Assembly: GCF_006439395.2 (NCBI RefSeq)
Contig: NZ_CP083950.1
Span: 4,577,001 to 4,641,000 of the forward strand
Reading direction: 5' to 3'
Length of the DNA stretch: 64,000 bases
Source of the DNA: Mesorhizobium sp. B4-1-4
Lineage (GTDB): Bacteria; Pseudomonadota; Alphaproteobacteria; Rhizobiales; Rhizobiaceae
The position numbers were made by a program, and so were the translations under genes. Under the pieces are notes generated by a model. That model worked only from the letters and a program-made list of their open reading frames with translations, searched no databases and had not been told where the DNA came from. Below, one piece after another: positions 10,930 to 19,910 of the stretch. The stretch's first letter is position 1; the number at the start of each line of letters is the position of its first letter.

Positions 10930-11150
10930 GCCACGGTGAGGTTGTTCTCCCCGCCCTCGCCAGCCGCGAGGATGCAGCTTCGGCCTTCACGTCGGATATC
11001 GGCATCGTCCAGGACCCGCTTGCCGAAACCTACATCTCGACATTGGTGGCCTGTCCGACCACGCCGTAGCCAATCTGCTTTTCTTGAAAGGCCTGCGCCA
11101 GTCCCGCGACGACGTCGCTGTGGCCGCCGCAAACGAGTTGTGGGTCTTGC
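10930..11150 (-). pseudogene. decayed paralogue of the neighbouring small secreted protein gene
   Basis: Pieces on the minus strand in different frames line up with the intact protein at 11223-11525. CGGHSDVVAGLAQAFQEKQ corresponds to CAARADIVKALGDNFHESQ. VSASGSWTMPISDV follows an in-frame stop and corresponds to VSEQGSWTVLASDT. GRSCILAAGEG is shifted into another frame and corresponds to GQSCILSVGEG. One stop and at least one frameshift break it. It looks like an inactivated tandem duplicate. Confidence 0.65.
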
Positions 11151-11222
11151 GGTGCGCTGGAAAGGGCCGCCAGTCAAGCATGAGTCCTGCCGCGATAGTG
11201 GCAGTGACACACAGAACTTCGC

Positions 11223-11525
11223 TCAAGCGCCCGGCAGGGCTGCTTTCATTGTCGAACTGTCCCAGCCTTCGCCGACGGACAGAATGCAACTCTGGCCCTT
11301 GGTATCGGAGGCCAGTACGGTCCAACTGCCCTGTTCGGAAACAAAGACCTCCAGGATCACGCTTGGGTTGATCAGGCCACGCCCGGCTTGGCTCTCATGG
11401 AAATTGTCGCCGAGCGCCTTGACGATGTCGGCGCGCGCGGCGCATTGCCCGCCCGCTTCAGCCTGCACGACACCGGACATTGCCATGGCCGTGCAAAATA
11501 TCGTTGCAATAAAACGTCGTTTCAT
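11223..11525 (-). CDS. small secreted protein of unknown function
   Basis: A 100-residue protein with a signal peptide (MKRRFIATIFCTAMAMSGVVQA, cleavage near QAEA). The mature part of about 77 residues has two cysteines (GGQCAAR and GQSCILSVGEGW) that could form a disulphide in the periplasm. The motif EVFVSEQGSWTVLASD recurs in small exported rhizobial proteins (from memory), with no known function. An AGGAGG sequence lies upstream of the ATG. A broken paralogue lies immediately downstream. Confidence 0.75.
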   Translation of the reverse strand: MKRRFIATIFCTAMAMSGVVQAEAGGQCAARADIVKALGDNFHESQAGRGLINPSVILEVFVSEQGSWTVLASDTKGQSCILSVGEGWDSSTMKAALPGA

Positions 11526-11670
11526 CTGACACCTCCTTGCGCCAGACGAGAACCCCGGGTTGACACCGGCGCTGTCGGATTGCCTGCCCATCGCAGGAAT
11601 ACAGCAAAAGCCGTAGCCCGGCCGCTTTGTTCCATCACATTAGCGTTTAGACATATAGCGTGGCGTGAGA

Positions 11671-11705
11671 ATCAAAAGGCCCGGGGTGCGCCCGGGCCTT
11701 TTGAT
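11671..11705 (-). terminator. strong terminator downstream of mmsA
   Basis: A 15-bp perfect stem (ATCAAAAGGCCCGGG / CCCGGGCCTTTTGAT) with a five-base loop. The A4/T4 flanks could make it work in either direction. It lies 95 bases after the mmsA stop on the minus strand. Confidence 0.85.
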
Positions 11706-11799
11706 CAATCATCGTCGGGATGACGACTCGGCACCGTCCCTTAGGCCGGCCCGCGCGTCCGCAGCCGAAGGCGAGGACGCGCAAGCAAGAAATCGTCCG

Positions 11800-13296
11800 T
11801 CAGTTCATCGTCGGGATGACGAACTCGGCGCCCTCCTTGATGCCGGACGGCCAACGTGAGGTCACCGTCTTTGTCTTGGTGTAGAAGCGGAACGCATCCG
11901 GGCCGTGCTGGTTGAGATCTCCGAAGGACGATGCCTTCCAGCCACCGAACGTGTAATAGGCGATCGGCACCGGGATCGGCACGTTGACGCCGACCATGCC
12001 GACCTGGACACGGCTTGCAAAGTCGCGCGCGGCGTCGCCGTCGCGGGTGAAGATGGCAACGCCATTGCCCATCTCGTGGTCGTTGGCGAGGTTGATAGCA
12101 TCCTCGTAACGCGGCGCGCGCACCACCGACAGCACCGGCCCGAAGATTTCTTCCTTGTAGATGCGCATGTCTGATGTGACATTGTCGAACAGGCAGCCAC
12201 CCATGTAATAGCCGTCCTCGTAGCCCTGCATCTTGAAGCCGCGGCCATCGACGACAAGCTTGGCGCCTTCCTTGACGCCAATATCAACATAGCCCTTGAC
12301 GCGCTCCAGTGCCTGGGCAGTCACCAGCGGGCCGAAATCGGCGGAAGAATCCGTCGATGGGCCGACCTTCAGGCTTTCGACGCGCGGCACCAGCTTTTCC
12401 ATCAGCCGGTTGGCCGTGTCGTTGCCGACCGGGACGGCAACCGAGATCGCCATGCAGCGCTCGCCCGCCGAACCGTAGCCGGCGCCGATCAGCGCATCGA
12501 CGGTCTGGTCCATGTCGGCGTCGGGCATGATGATCATGTGGTTCTTGGCGCCGCCGAAGCACTGCACGCGCTTGCCGGCCGCGGTGCCACGCGAATAGAT
12601 GTAATGCGCGATCGGCGTCGAACCGACAAAGCCGATGGCCTTGATGTCGGGATCGTCAAGGATGGCGTCGACCACATCCTTGTCGCCATTGACGACATTG
12701 AGGATGCCCGCCGGCAGGCCGGCCTCGATGAACAGTTCGGCAATGCGCATCGGCACGCCCGGATCGCGCTCGGAGGGCTTCAGGATGAAGGCGTTGCCGC
12801 AGGCGATGGCCGGCGCGATCTTCCACAGCGGGATCATCGCCGGGAAGTTGAACGGCGTGATGCCGGCCACGACGCCGAGCGGCTGGCGCATCGAATAGAC
12901 GTCGATGCCGGGGCCGGCGCCATCGGTGAACTCGCCCTTCATCATATGTGGCGCGCCTATGCAGACCTCGACCACTTCGAGGCCACGCTGGATGTCGCCC
13001 TTGGCGTCGGCAATAGTCTTGCCGTGCTCGCGCGCCAGGATGTCGGCCAATTCGTCATAGTCGCGCTGGACCAGTTCGAGAAACTTCATCAGCACGCGCA
13101 CGCGGCGCTGCGGGTTGGTGGCGGCCCACTTCGGCTGCGCCGCCTTGGCGTTCTCGACCGCGGCGCGCAGTTCCTGCGCCGAGGCCAGCGCAACCGTGCC
13201 GCGCACGGAGCCGTCCATCGGCTGCATCACGTCCTGCTTGCGACCGCTGGTGCCGGCGACGCGCTTGCCGCCGATGAAATGACCGTATTCGATCAT
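11800..13296 (-). CDS. mmsA: CoA-acylating methylmalonate-semialdehyde dehydrogenase
   Basis: A 498-residue aldehyde dehydrogenase superfamily member. It oxidises methylmalonate semialdehyde (valine catabolism) or malonate semialdehyde (inositol and beta-alanine catabolism) to propionyl- or acetyl-CoA. MmsA-type motifs are FGGAKNHMIIMPDAD and the catalytic cysteine in GSAGERCMAIS; the N-terminal YGHFIGGKRV is also typical. Length is normal. It is transcribed alone, divergent from a LysR regulator, and ends in a strong terminator. It could be read as the missing last step of the hydroxyproline pathway, but that step uses a different aldehyde dehydrogenase branch. Confidence 0.93.
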   Translation of the reverse strand: MIEYGHFIGGKRVAGTSGRKQDVMQPMDGSVRGTVALASAQELRAAVENAKAAQPKWAATNPQRRVRVLMKFLELVQRDYDELADILAREHGKTIADAKGDIQRGLEVVEVCIGAPHMMKGEFTDGAGPGIDVYSMRQPLGVVAGITPFNFPAMIPLWKIAPAIACGNAFILKPSERDPGVPMRIAELFIEAGLPAGILNVVNGDKDVVDAILDDPDIKAIGFVGSTPIAHYIYSRGTAAGKRVQCFGGAKNHMIIMPDADMDQTVDALIGAGYGSAGERCMAISVAVPVGNDTANRLMEKLVPRVESLKVGPSTDSSADFGPLVTAQALERVKGYVDIGVKEGAKLVVDGRGFKMQGYEDGYYMGGCLFDNVTSDMRIYKEEIFGPVLSVVRAPRYEDAINLANDHEMGNGVAIFTRDGDAARDFASRVQVGMVGVNVPIPVPIAYYTFGGWKASSFGDLNQHGPDAFRFYTKTKTVTSRWPSGIKEGAEFVIPTMN

Positions 13297-13472
13297 GCTT
13301 TCTCTCCCTGAGGTTGTGAATGCCGCATTGTCCGCCTTTGGCCGGCAGAAGGCAACGTGAGGGAGATCGCAACCGTTGTGCGCGGAATAGATAACGATTG
13401 ACGGATGAGCATCAATTCTCGCAAATGAGAGGGTGTGTTCGTCACGCTGGAATTGTCAGGTTGAGTCCCTTC

Positions 13473-13634
13473 GCGCCCCCCTCTGTCCTGCCGGACATCT
13501 CCCCCACTTGGGGGGAGATCGGCTGTCATCACCGCTTTCGCCTACTTTGGACATTGCAGGCCAGGTCTCAGCGGCGCGGCCGGTTGATCTCCCCCCAAGT
13601 GGGGGAGATGTCCGGCAGGACAAAGGGGGGCGCC
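13473..13634. repeat. long inverted repeat between mmsA and the LysR gene
   Basis: Two arms of about 48 bases in inverted orientation (left 13473-13520, right 13586-13634) share CTGCCGGACATCTCCCCC and its complement. Each arm holds its own small hairpin, ATCTCCCCC(C)ACTTGGGGGGAGAT. The 65 bases between the arms are unrelated. It has the form of a mobile palindromic intergenic element of rhizobia. The 13297-13674 interval (378 bases) otherwise contains the divergent promoters, which I cannot resolve. Confidence 0.8.
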
Positions 13635-13674
13635 ACAGAACGCAACGCTGACAATTATCATCCGGACCACCCCC

Positions 13675-14556
13675 ATGAACTGGGATGACGTCCGCATCTT
13701 CCTTGCCGTGGCCCGCGCCGGCCAGATTCTGGGCGCGGCCAAGCGGCTCGAACTCAACCACGCCACCGTCTCGCGCCGCATCGCTGCGCTTGAGGATGCG
13801 CTGCGCACGAAACTCTTCCGCCGCCTGACCACCGGCAGCGAGTTGACGCCGGCCGGCGAGCGCTTCCTCGACATTGCCGAACGCATGGAGGGCGACATGA
13901 TCGCCGCGCGCTCGGCCATATCGGGCGAGGGTGACGATATCTCGGGCACGGTGCGCATCGGCGCGCCGGACGGCTTTGGCGTCGCCTTCCTGGCCAGGCG
14001 TCTCGGCGCGCTGACCGCCCTGCATCGCGAATTGACGATCCAGCTCGTGCCGGTGCCGCGCTCCTTTTCGCTTTCACGCCGCGAAGCCGACATCGCCATC
14101 ACCGTCGAGCGGCCGACCGAAGGCCGGCTGGTGGCGGGAAAGCTGGTCGACTATTCGCTCGGCCTGTTCGCGTCGCGTGCCTACGCCGATGCCAATGGCC
14201 TGCCCAAAACCGCGGCCGAACTCGGCCGGCACACGCTCATCGGCTATGTGCCCGACCTCATCGTCAGCCCGTCGCTCGACTACGCGGCCGAATTCAGCGC
14301 CGACTGGCGCACCAGCTTTGCCATCTCCTCGGCGCTCGGCCAGGCCGAAGCGGTGCGCTCTGGCGCCGGCATCGGCATCCTGCACACTTTCGTCGCCCGC
14401 TCGATGCCGGAACTGGTGGCCGTCGATGTGGTGGCGCCCATCCGTCGCGCCTACTGGCTGGTCTATCACGAATCGGTCAGGCCGCTGCGCCGCATCCAGA
14501 TCGTCGCCAGCTTCATCACCAAGGCGGTGGAGCGCGAACGGGGTTTGTTTACCTGA
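13675..14556 (+). CDS. LysR-family transcriptional regulator
   Basis: A 293-residue protein. The N-terminal winged helix-turn-helix is clear (MNWDDVRIFLAVARAGQILG, then LNHATVSRRIAALEDAL); a LysR-type substrate-binding domain follows from about residue 90. It is divergent from mmsA with 378 bases between them, so it is a candidate regulator of mmsA. The inserted palindromic element between the genes makes a shared operator less certain. The effector is unknown. Confidence 0.9.
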   Translation: MNWDDVRIFLAVARAGQILGAAKRLELNHATVSRRIAALEDALRTKLFRRLTTGSELTPAGERFLDIAERMEGDMIAARSAISGEGDDISGTVRIGAPDGFGVAFLARRLGALTALHRELTIQLVPVPRSFSLSRREADIAITVERPTEGRLVAGKLVDYSLGLFASRAYADANGLPKTAAELGRHTLIGYVPDLIVSPSLDYAAEFSADWRTSFAISSALGQAEAVRSGAGIGILHTFVARSMPELVAVDVVAPIRRAYWLVYHESVRPLRRIQIVASFITKAVERERGLFT

Positions 14557-14585
14557 TTTCGCAAAACCAGCACACAATGTGCCGT

Positions 14586-15158
14586 TCAAGGCGAGTCGAG
14601 AACGAACGAATTCACCACACGCTCAGCCTTGTCCGCCAGCGGCGCCCACATCTGCGCAACCTGGTCGGCGCTCTCGCCCATCACGCTGCAATTGACATAA
14701 CCGTAGCGCGCTCCTCGAACCGAAAAAGCAAACCTGGAATGGCCATGGAGGCGGGTATCCTTGTCGATAACCGTAAAGTCCAGATCGGCAAGACGCACAG
14801 GATAGCCGTCCGGAAACCTTGCAAGCTTATCATTGCTGAACTCGGCTGTGCTGTATGATCTACCTATCATCCACTTCCAGTCGTTCATCGACCAGTCCTC
14901 GATGAGCTTGCGCGGATCGGCCGGCGAGCCGGGTCCGGATCGATTGTAAAGCGAGGCCGACACCATGCAGGTAAGACTCTGATCGTTGGATTCTATACTC
15001 AGCAATATCGCCTCGTCGGCAGGCGGCTCATTGATCCATTCCTGGGGAAAGGTCAGCGAAAATCCGTTAGCCCGGTCATGGACCATCTTGTCCGCAGCAT
15101 CGGCCCCCGCAGCGCAGGACAAAAATCCAACAGTCATGACGAGAAGGCAGATACGCAT
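14586..15158 (-). CDS. secreted protein of unknown function
   Basis: A 190-residue protein with a signal peptide (MRICLLVMTVGFLSCAAGADA, cleavage near ADA-A). The mature protein begins KMVHDRANGFSLTFPQEW, a pattern seen in small periplasmic proteins with a PsbP/MOG1-like fold, but I cannot confirm that fold. Two cysteines are present (LTCMVSAS and YVNCSVMG). The start at 15158 places the signal peptide at the N-terminus. It converges with the LysR gene, 29 bases apart. Confidence 0.7.
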   Translation of the reverse strand: MRICLLVMTVGFLSCAAGADAADKMVHDRANGFSLTFPQEWINEPPADEAILLSIESNDQSLTCMVSASLYNRSGPGSPADPRKLIEDWSMNDWKWMIGRSYSTAEFSNDKLARFPDGYPVRLADLDFTVIDKDTRLHGHSRFAFSVRGARYGYVNCSVMGESADQVAQMWAPLADKAERVVNSFVLDSP

Positions 15159-15356
15159 GCAGATGCTGGTCCCCAAATCCTTACGGGTTCTGCCCTTCAG
15201 GCAGATCCTCCCAAAATCACAATAACACAACGGGCCGCAAGCAATGCCGCCTTTTCTTTGCCACAAAACCGGCCAGTGTGGCATCAGGCATGCGGCCACT
15301 GGCACGGCGCGGGCCGCCGGGTGGGGAAATCTTTCAGAAAGCTGGCGCGGATAGAC

Positions 15357-15803
15357 ATGCGAGCCGTTCTTGCCATCCTGCCGCTGCTTTTTTTTGTCTC
15401 CGCATGCGCCAATCCGTGGACCAAGGTGCCCGAAGCCGAATTGCCCAAACCGATCCGCTCCGCCATGGCGCGCGCCTCGCCTTTCGTCATCGGCAACTAT
15501 TGCGGTCCGGGCACCCGCACCGGCGATCTTTCCGCCCGGCCGGTCGATCGCCTCGATGCCGCCTGTCAAATCCATGACGCCTGCTACATCGCGCGTCACA
15601 ATCATTGCGACTGCGACGGCGCCCTCATTGCCTCGGCGAGGGCGATACGCGATGACAGGACAGCATCCCGCAAGATGCGTGGCGAAGCCGAACTGCTGAT
15701 CGCCACCTTCGCCGTTCCTATCTGCAAGATCTTCCCACAAGGCTTCATGCCGCCCCGTGATCCGGCGCAGTTGAGCGCCATGAAGCCCGGGGCCACGGGG
15801 TGA
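15357..15803 (+). CDS. phospholipase A2-like lipoprotein
   Basis: A 148-residue protein with a lipobox (LLFFVSAC, lipidated Cys17). The phospholipase A2 signature is present: calcium-binding loop YCGPGTRTG (48-56) and catalytic AACQIHDACY with His73 and Asp74, followed by Cys-rich HNHCDCD. It would hydrolyse the sn-2 ester of phospholipids at an envelope membrane. Its stop overlaps the GTG start of the next gene (GTGA), a phospholipase D-like lipoprotein, so the two are translationally coupled. No cognate immunity or secretion gene is adjacent. Confidence 0.83.
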   Translation: MRAVLAILPLLFFVSACANPWTKVPEAELPKPIRSAMARASPFVIGNYCGPGTRTGDLSARPVDRLDAACQIHDACYIARHNHCDCDGALIASARAIRDDRTASRKMRGEAELLIATFAVPICKIFPQGFMPPRDPAQLSAMKPGATG

Positions 15804-17956
15804 ACGTCCGCGCATCCGTCATTCTTGCCCTGTTCGCACTGGCAATCCTTGCCGGCTGCGCTGGTGCGGGCCGCAATGCCTGCGACCTCTTGCCGGGACA
15901 GGAGGCCTGCGCGCGGCCCTCGCTGTCGGCCAGCACGTCCGGGTCGCGGATCGCGGCCGCGCAGTTCTTCGGAGATGCCGGCGCCAGCGACTACCAAAGA
16001 CGGTTCCTGGCGCTGCTCGCCCACAACCAGCTCGATGCCCTCGATCGCGCCAACGGCACCGGCCCGTTCGGGCGCAACCGCCGCGATGTCCACAATCGCG
16101 ACTTCCAGGCGACCTATTCAACGCTGCAGCAACTGGCCGGACCGGTCGCCAATGCGCATGTCCAGCCCTCCAGTGGCGGCAGTGGCGAGGGCCAGTTCGA
16201 CGGACGCTGGCGGGTGTCGCGGCAGACGCTCTACATCGATGCGGCCGCACGGCCCTCGGCATCCAAGACGTTCGAATTCTCCGGCCTGCAGGCACGCAGC
16301 ACCGAGATCGTGCTGCGTCAGGCCGGCAAGCAACCGGCCGACATCGAGGGCACCTGCGACGGCACTTTGGCGATCCGCGCCGCCGGAGCCTCGCGTACGA
16401 TCGCCCCCGGCACGGAATTCCGCTTTCGCCTCTCGGGCGAAGACGACACGGCCAGCCTGTTTCCGGGCGACAGCCTGAACCGTTGCACGGCAAGGATCCG
16501 CTCCAGCCTCGTCCCGGCCGGCGCTCCGCTCACCATCCTACGCGAGGAGACCGCCGATCCCGGGCTTGCTGCCTTCGACAGCCGTTACCAGCGTTGCACG
16601 GTTCCCGACGGCGCCGATCTCGACGCGCTTGAACGCGCCTTCTATGCCAGCCGTTGGCTGTCGCAGACCTGCGCCTTGCCGATCGGCGAGCCCAGGCTGC
16701 TGCGCAAGTCGCGTGACGGCTTCAACGCCAAGGTCGAGGCGCTGATGGGCGCGCCGCTATCCGACGCCGCCATCGACAAGGGCGATCCGGAACTGCCGCT
16801 CGATTTCTCGAAGGCGCCAAGGCTGAAGCTGATCTATTTGTCCTCGCTGGAGTTCAAGGCCGACTTTTCCGGCCGCATCATCGAGCGGCTGATCCGCCAT
16901 CATGCCGCCCTCGGCACCAAGGTGCGCATCATTGTCACCGACGTGCTCGAGCGCGAAAAGGACGACGCCATTCTGCACCGGCTTGCGGCCGAATTCCCCA
17001 ATGTCGAGCTGCAGGAATACCGCTGGCGCGCCGACCATGGCGCGCCGATCGACGAGCAGATTTCACAACTGCACAAGACCCATCACATCAAGATGCTGGC
17101 AACGCTGGCGCGGGATCCCGCGCGCTCCCGCGTCATCATCGGCGGCCGTAACATCCACGACGGCTTCCTGTTCCATCAGCCGATCGACTTGTCGCGCTAT
17201 CCGGGCCTGCAGCAATACGGCAAGACCGATGGCCTGTCGCTGAACTACTATTCGAACTGGAGCGACTTCGATATCGAGTTCGCCGACAATGCGACGGTCG
17301 ACACGCTTGCCGCGCATCTGTCGACAATATGGTTGCGTGACGCCGACACCAACCTGTCGCGCCCCTTCTCCATCCCGGTCCGCGCCGATGGCCGCCGCCC
17401 GTCCGGCAATGCCCGGCACTTCATTTCAGTGCCCTATGAGGACGACCATGCGCTGGAGGACTATTTCGTCGATCTGATCGATGCCGCCCAGCACCATGTC
17501 CAGATCGTCAACCCCTACCTCAATCTGACGCCGAGCCTCGCCCACGCCTTCGACCGGGCGCTCGCCCGCGGCGTCAAGATCGACATCGTCGGCCGCATCG
17601 ATCTCAAGGGCGATATCGGCGGCAGGTTTCTCACCGCGCTCAACAAGCTGTTCGTCGAACAATATGGCGACCGAATCAACATCCGCGAGTTCAAGGCGCC
17701 GGACGTGGTGCTGCATTCCAAGATCATGATGATCGACGAAAGGCTGGTCGCCATCTCCTCGGTCAACCTTAACAACCGCAGCTTCTTCCATGACTCGGAG
17801 AACGGCATGACGGTGCTCGATCCCGCTTTCTACTTCAGCATGAAGCCGATCTATGACGACTACCTCGCCCACTCGAACCCCGTCGCCACCAATGTGACCA
17901 TCCCGTGGGCCTACCGGCTGCTGTTCGACGAGGAGTGGGTGAAGGAAGCGTTTTGA
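15800..17956 (+). CDS. phospholipase D/cardiolipin synthase-like lipoprotein
   Basis: A 718-residue protein starting at GTG 15800, with a lipobox (LAILAGC, Cys20). Residues of about 50-320 form a novel-looking N-terminal region without a recognised motif. The C-terminal half has a two-lobed phospholipase D fold. The second HKD motif is canonical (LHSKIMMID: His639, Lys641, Asp646) and is followed by SSVNLNNRS. The first is degenerate: HHIKMLATLARD near 428 has His and Lys but the Asp is displaced, although IIGGRNIHD after it matches the usual GG-N pattern. It is coupled to the phospholipase A2-like gene. Transphosphatidylation or phospholipid cleavage in the envelope is likely. Confidence 0.85.
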   Translation: MNVRASVILALFALAILAGCAGAGRNACDLLPGQEACARPSLSASTSGSRIAAAQFFGDAGASDYQRRFLALLAHNQLDALDRANGTGPFGRNRRDVHNRDFQATYSTLQQLAGPVANAHVQPSSGGSGEGQFDGRWRVSRQTLYIDAAARPSASKTFEFSGLQARSTEIVLRQAGKQPADIEGTCDGTLAIRAAGASRTIAPGTEFRFRLSGEDDTASLFPGDSLNRCTARIRSSLVPAGAPLTILREETADPGLAAFDSRYQRCTVPDGADLDALERAFYASRWLSQTCALPIGEPRLLRKSRDGFNAKVEALMGAPLSDAAIDKGDPELPLDFSKAPRLKLIYLSSLEFKADFSGRIIERLIRHHAALGTKVRIIVTDVLEREKDDAILHRLAAEFPNVELQEYRWRADHGAPIDEQISQLHKTHHIKMLATLARDPARSRVIIGGRNIHDGFLFHQPIDLSRYPGLQQYGKTDGLSLNYYSNWSDFDIEFADNATVDTLAAHLSTIWLRDADTNLSRPFSIPVRADGRRPSGNARHFISVPYEDDHALEDYFVDLIDAAQHHVQIVNPYLNLTPSLAHAFDRALARGVKIDIVGRIDLKGDIGGRFLTALNKLFVEQYGDRINIREFKAPDVVLHSKIMMIDERLVAISSVNLNNRSFFHDSENGMTVLDPAFYFSMKPIYDDYLAHSNPVATNVTIPWAYRLLFDEEWVKEAF

Positions 17957-17985
17957 CATCCCATCGGTCATGAACGGTGGCTCGG

Positions 17986-19242
17986 CTATTTCAGATAACG
18001 CTCCTGCGCCAGTGCGCGCACATCGATATCAGGCACACGGCTCGATATGATGTCGGCCAGAACCTTGGCCGAACCGCAGGCCATGGTCCAGCCGAGCGTT
18101 CCGTGACCGGTGTTGAGATAGAGATTGGAAAGCTCGGTGCGGCCGATCAGCGGCGGCCCGTCCGGCGTCATCGGCCGCAGCCCGCACCAGAACGTCGCCT
18201 CGCGCATAGCGCCGGCGCCCGGAAAGAGATCGCCGACCGAATGTTCGAGCGTGCGCCGCCGCGATTCGTGCAGCCTGAGGTCGAAGCCGGAAATCTCTGC
18301 CGTGCCGCCGACGCGGATGCGGTCTCCAAGCCGGGTGATCGCCACCTTGTAGGTCTCGTCCATCACCGTCGACACCGGCGCCAGGGCGGCGTCCTTGATC
18401 GGCACGGTGATCGAATAACCCTTGACCGGATAGACCGGGATCGACCGCTTCATGCGGCGCATGAAGCCCGCCGAATAACTGCCCAGTGCCATGACATAGG
18501 CGTCGGCGGTCTTGAAACCCTTGCTGGTGCTGAGGTTGGCAATGCGGTTGCGGCTGCGGATGACGCGCCAGATCGTCATGTCGTATTCGAACTTCACGCC
18601 ACGCGCCACGCAGAGCTCGGCCAATTTATCGGTGAACATCTTGCAGTCGCCGGTCTCGTCATGCGGCAGCCTCAGCCCGCCCACGAACTTCTCGCGCACG
18701 CCGGCGAGCCCCGGCTCCGCCGTGATGCAGCCGTCCTGGTCGAGGATTTCATAGGGCACGCCATATTTCTTCAGCACCTCGACATCGCCTGATGTGCCGT
18801 CGAGCTGTTTTTGCGTGCGGAACAGCTGCAGCGTGCCCTGCGTCCGCTCGTCATAGCTGATGCCGGTCGCTTCGCGCAGCGCCTTCAACGTGTCGCGGCT
18901 GTACTCGGCCAGCGGCACCATGCGCGATTTGTTGATCGCATAACGCTCGGCGGTGCAGTTACGCAGCATCTTGACCAGCCATGTCCACATATGCGGGTCG
19001 AAGGCCGGCCGCACAACCAGCGGACCATGCTTCATCAAGAGCCATTTGATCGCCTTGAGCGGAATGCCGGGCCCGGCCCAGGGCGAGGCATAGCCGGGCG
19101 AAATCTCGCCGGCATTGGCGAAGCTGGTTTCCAGTGCCGGACCTTTCTGCCGGTCGACCACCGTCACCTCGTGGCCGGCGTCGGCGAGATAATAGGCCGT
19201 GGTCACCCCAATGACGCCACCGCCCAGCACCATGATCTTCAT
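17986..19242 (-). CDS. dadA: D-amino acid dehydrogenase DadA
   Basis: A 418-residue flavoprotein that oxidises D-alanine and other D-amino acids to 2-oxo acids, feeding electrons to the respiratory chain. FAD motif: VLGGGVIGVTTAYYLADAG at the N-terminus. DadA-specific segments are ETSFANAGEISPGYASPWAGPG and the C-terminal LNTGHGTLGWTMACGSA. It is the distal gene of a minus-strand run with two Rnk-like genes and alr. The alr-dadA pair is the classic L-alanine catabolic route through D-alanine. Confidence 0.94.
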   Translation of the reverse strand: MKIMVLGGGVIGVTTAYYLADAGHEVTVVDRQKGPALETSFANAGEISPGYASPWAGPGIPLKAIKWLLMKHGPLVVRPAFDPHMWTWLVKMLRNCTAERYAINKSRMVPLAEYSRDTLKALREATGISYDERTQGTLQLFRTQKQLDGTSGDVEVLKKYGVPYEILDQDGCITAEPGLAGVREKFVGGLRLPHDETGDCKMFTDKLAELCVARGVKFEYDMTIWRVIRSRNRIANLSTSKGFKTADAYVMALGSYSAGFMRRMKRSIPVYPVKGYSITVPIKDAALAPVSTVMDETYKVAITRLGDRIRVGGTAEISGFDLRLHESRRRTLEHSVGDLFPGAGAMREATFWCGLRPMTPDGPPLIGRTELSNLYLNTGHGTLGWTMACGSAKVLADIISSRVPDIDVRALAQERYLK

Positions 19243-19353
19243 CGTTCACTCCTTATGCCGCGTCTGACGTTCATAGACACGGCCCACTTGCGATTTGCAC
19301 ATGATCCCTGGCGAAAATCGTCCCCGATCTTCGAGACCACGCGCCGTTGCCAT

Positions 19354-19896
19354 TCACGCCGCCGAGGGACCGGGGTCGTCATCCTCTGTCTGCCGCATTC
19401 CGGCCGCCGCGCCAAGAGGCTGGATCGGGGCTGCGGCGCTGTAGACGAGAGTCAATCCATGCGGCCGACATCCGCCAGCCGAGGCTTTCTCCCAGGCTTC
19501 CCGCCGCGCGGCTTCCGGCTGATAGAGCACCGTCTTGACCCGGATCGCCTCCCGCCTGCCATCAGGGTGTTCGATCGATGCCGTCTGGCCCTGCGCCATG
19601 CCGAGCATGCAGAGCCCACGCCTTGTCGCCACCGACAGGCTGGAGCCGACCGGCCCGCGCACCTCGTTCTGCACCAGGGTGCGCGTCTCGGCCGCGCCGG
19701 CATCGACGCAAAACACCACCCTGCTGTTCAGCGTCACGACATCGGCTTCGACCGAATCGACCGGCACGACGCCGGCATTGGCAAGCTTCTCTTCGATCAT
19801 CCAGACGATCGGATCCGCGAATGCCCGCCGCCGCTCCAGCATGACTTCGAGCACGGCGAAATCCTTCGTCGTCAGGCGGCAGCTCATGTTCCTCAT
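19354..19896 (-). CDS. Rnk/GreA C-terminal-domain protein, first copy
   Basis: A 180-residue protein related to Rnk (regulator of nucleoside diphosphate kinase) and the GreA/GreB C-terminal domain, which contact RNA polymerase. EADVVTLNSRVVF matches the conserved DVVTMNSRV of Rnk, and the end of the domain reads IRVKTVLYQPEAARREAW. The C-terminal roughly 40 residues are low-complexity and unrelated. ATG 19896 has GGAGG 6 bases upstream. It lies 14 bases after the second Rnk-like gene, so both are one unit. The second copy at 19911-20327 shares the fold but little sequence. Confidence 0.75.
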   Translation of the reverse strand: MRNMSCRLTTKDFAVLEVMLERRRAFADPIVWMIEEKLANAGVVPVDSVEADVVTLNSRVVFCVDAGAAETRTLVQNEVRGPVGSSLSVATRRGLCMLGMAQGQTASIEHPDGRREAIRVKTVLYQPEAARREAWEKASAGGCRPHGLTLVYSAAAPIQPLGAAAGMRQTEDDDPGPSAA

Positions 19897-19910
19897 CACC
19901 GCCTCCACGA

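Noticed and set aside
11800..13296. Aldehyde dehydrogenase as the last step of hydroxyproline breakdown
   Set aside because: The sequence has MmsA-type motifs (CoA-acylating), is separated by the regulator and a terminator, and has its own LysR regulator.
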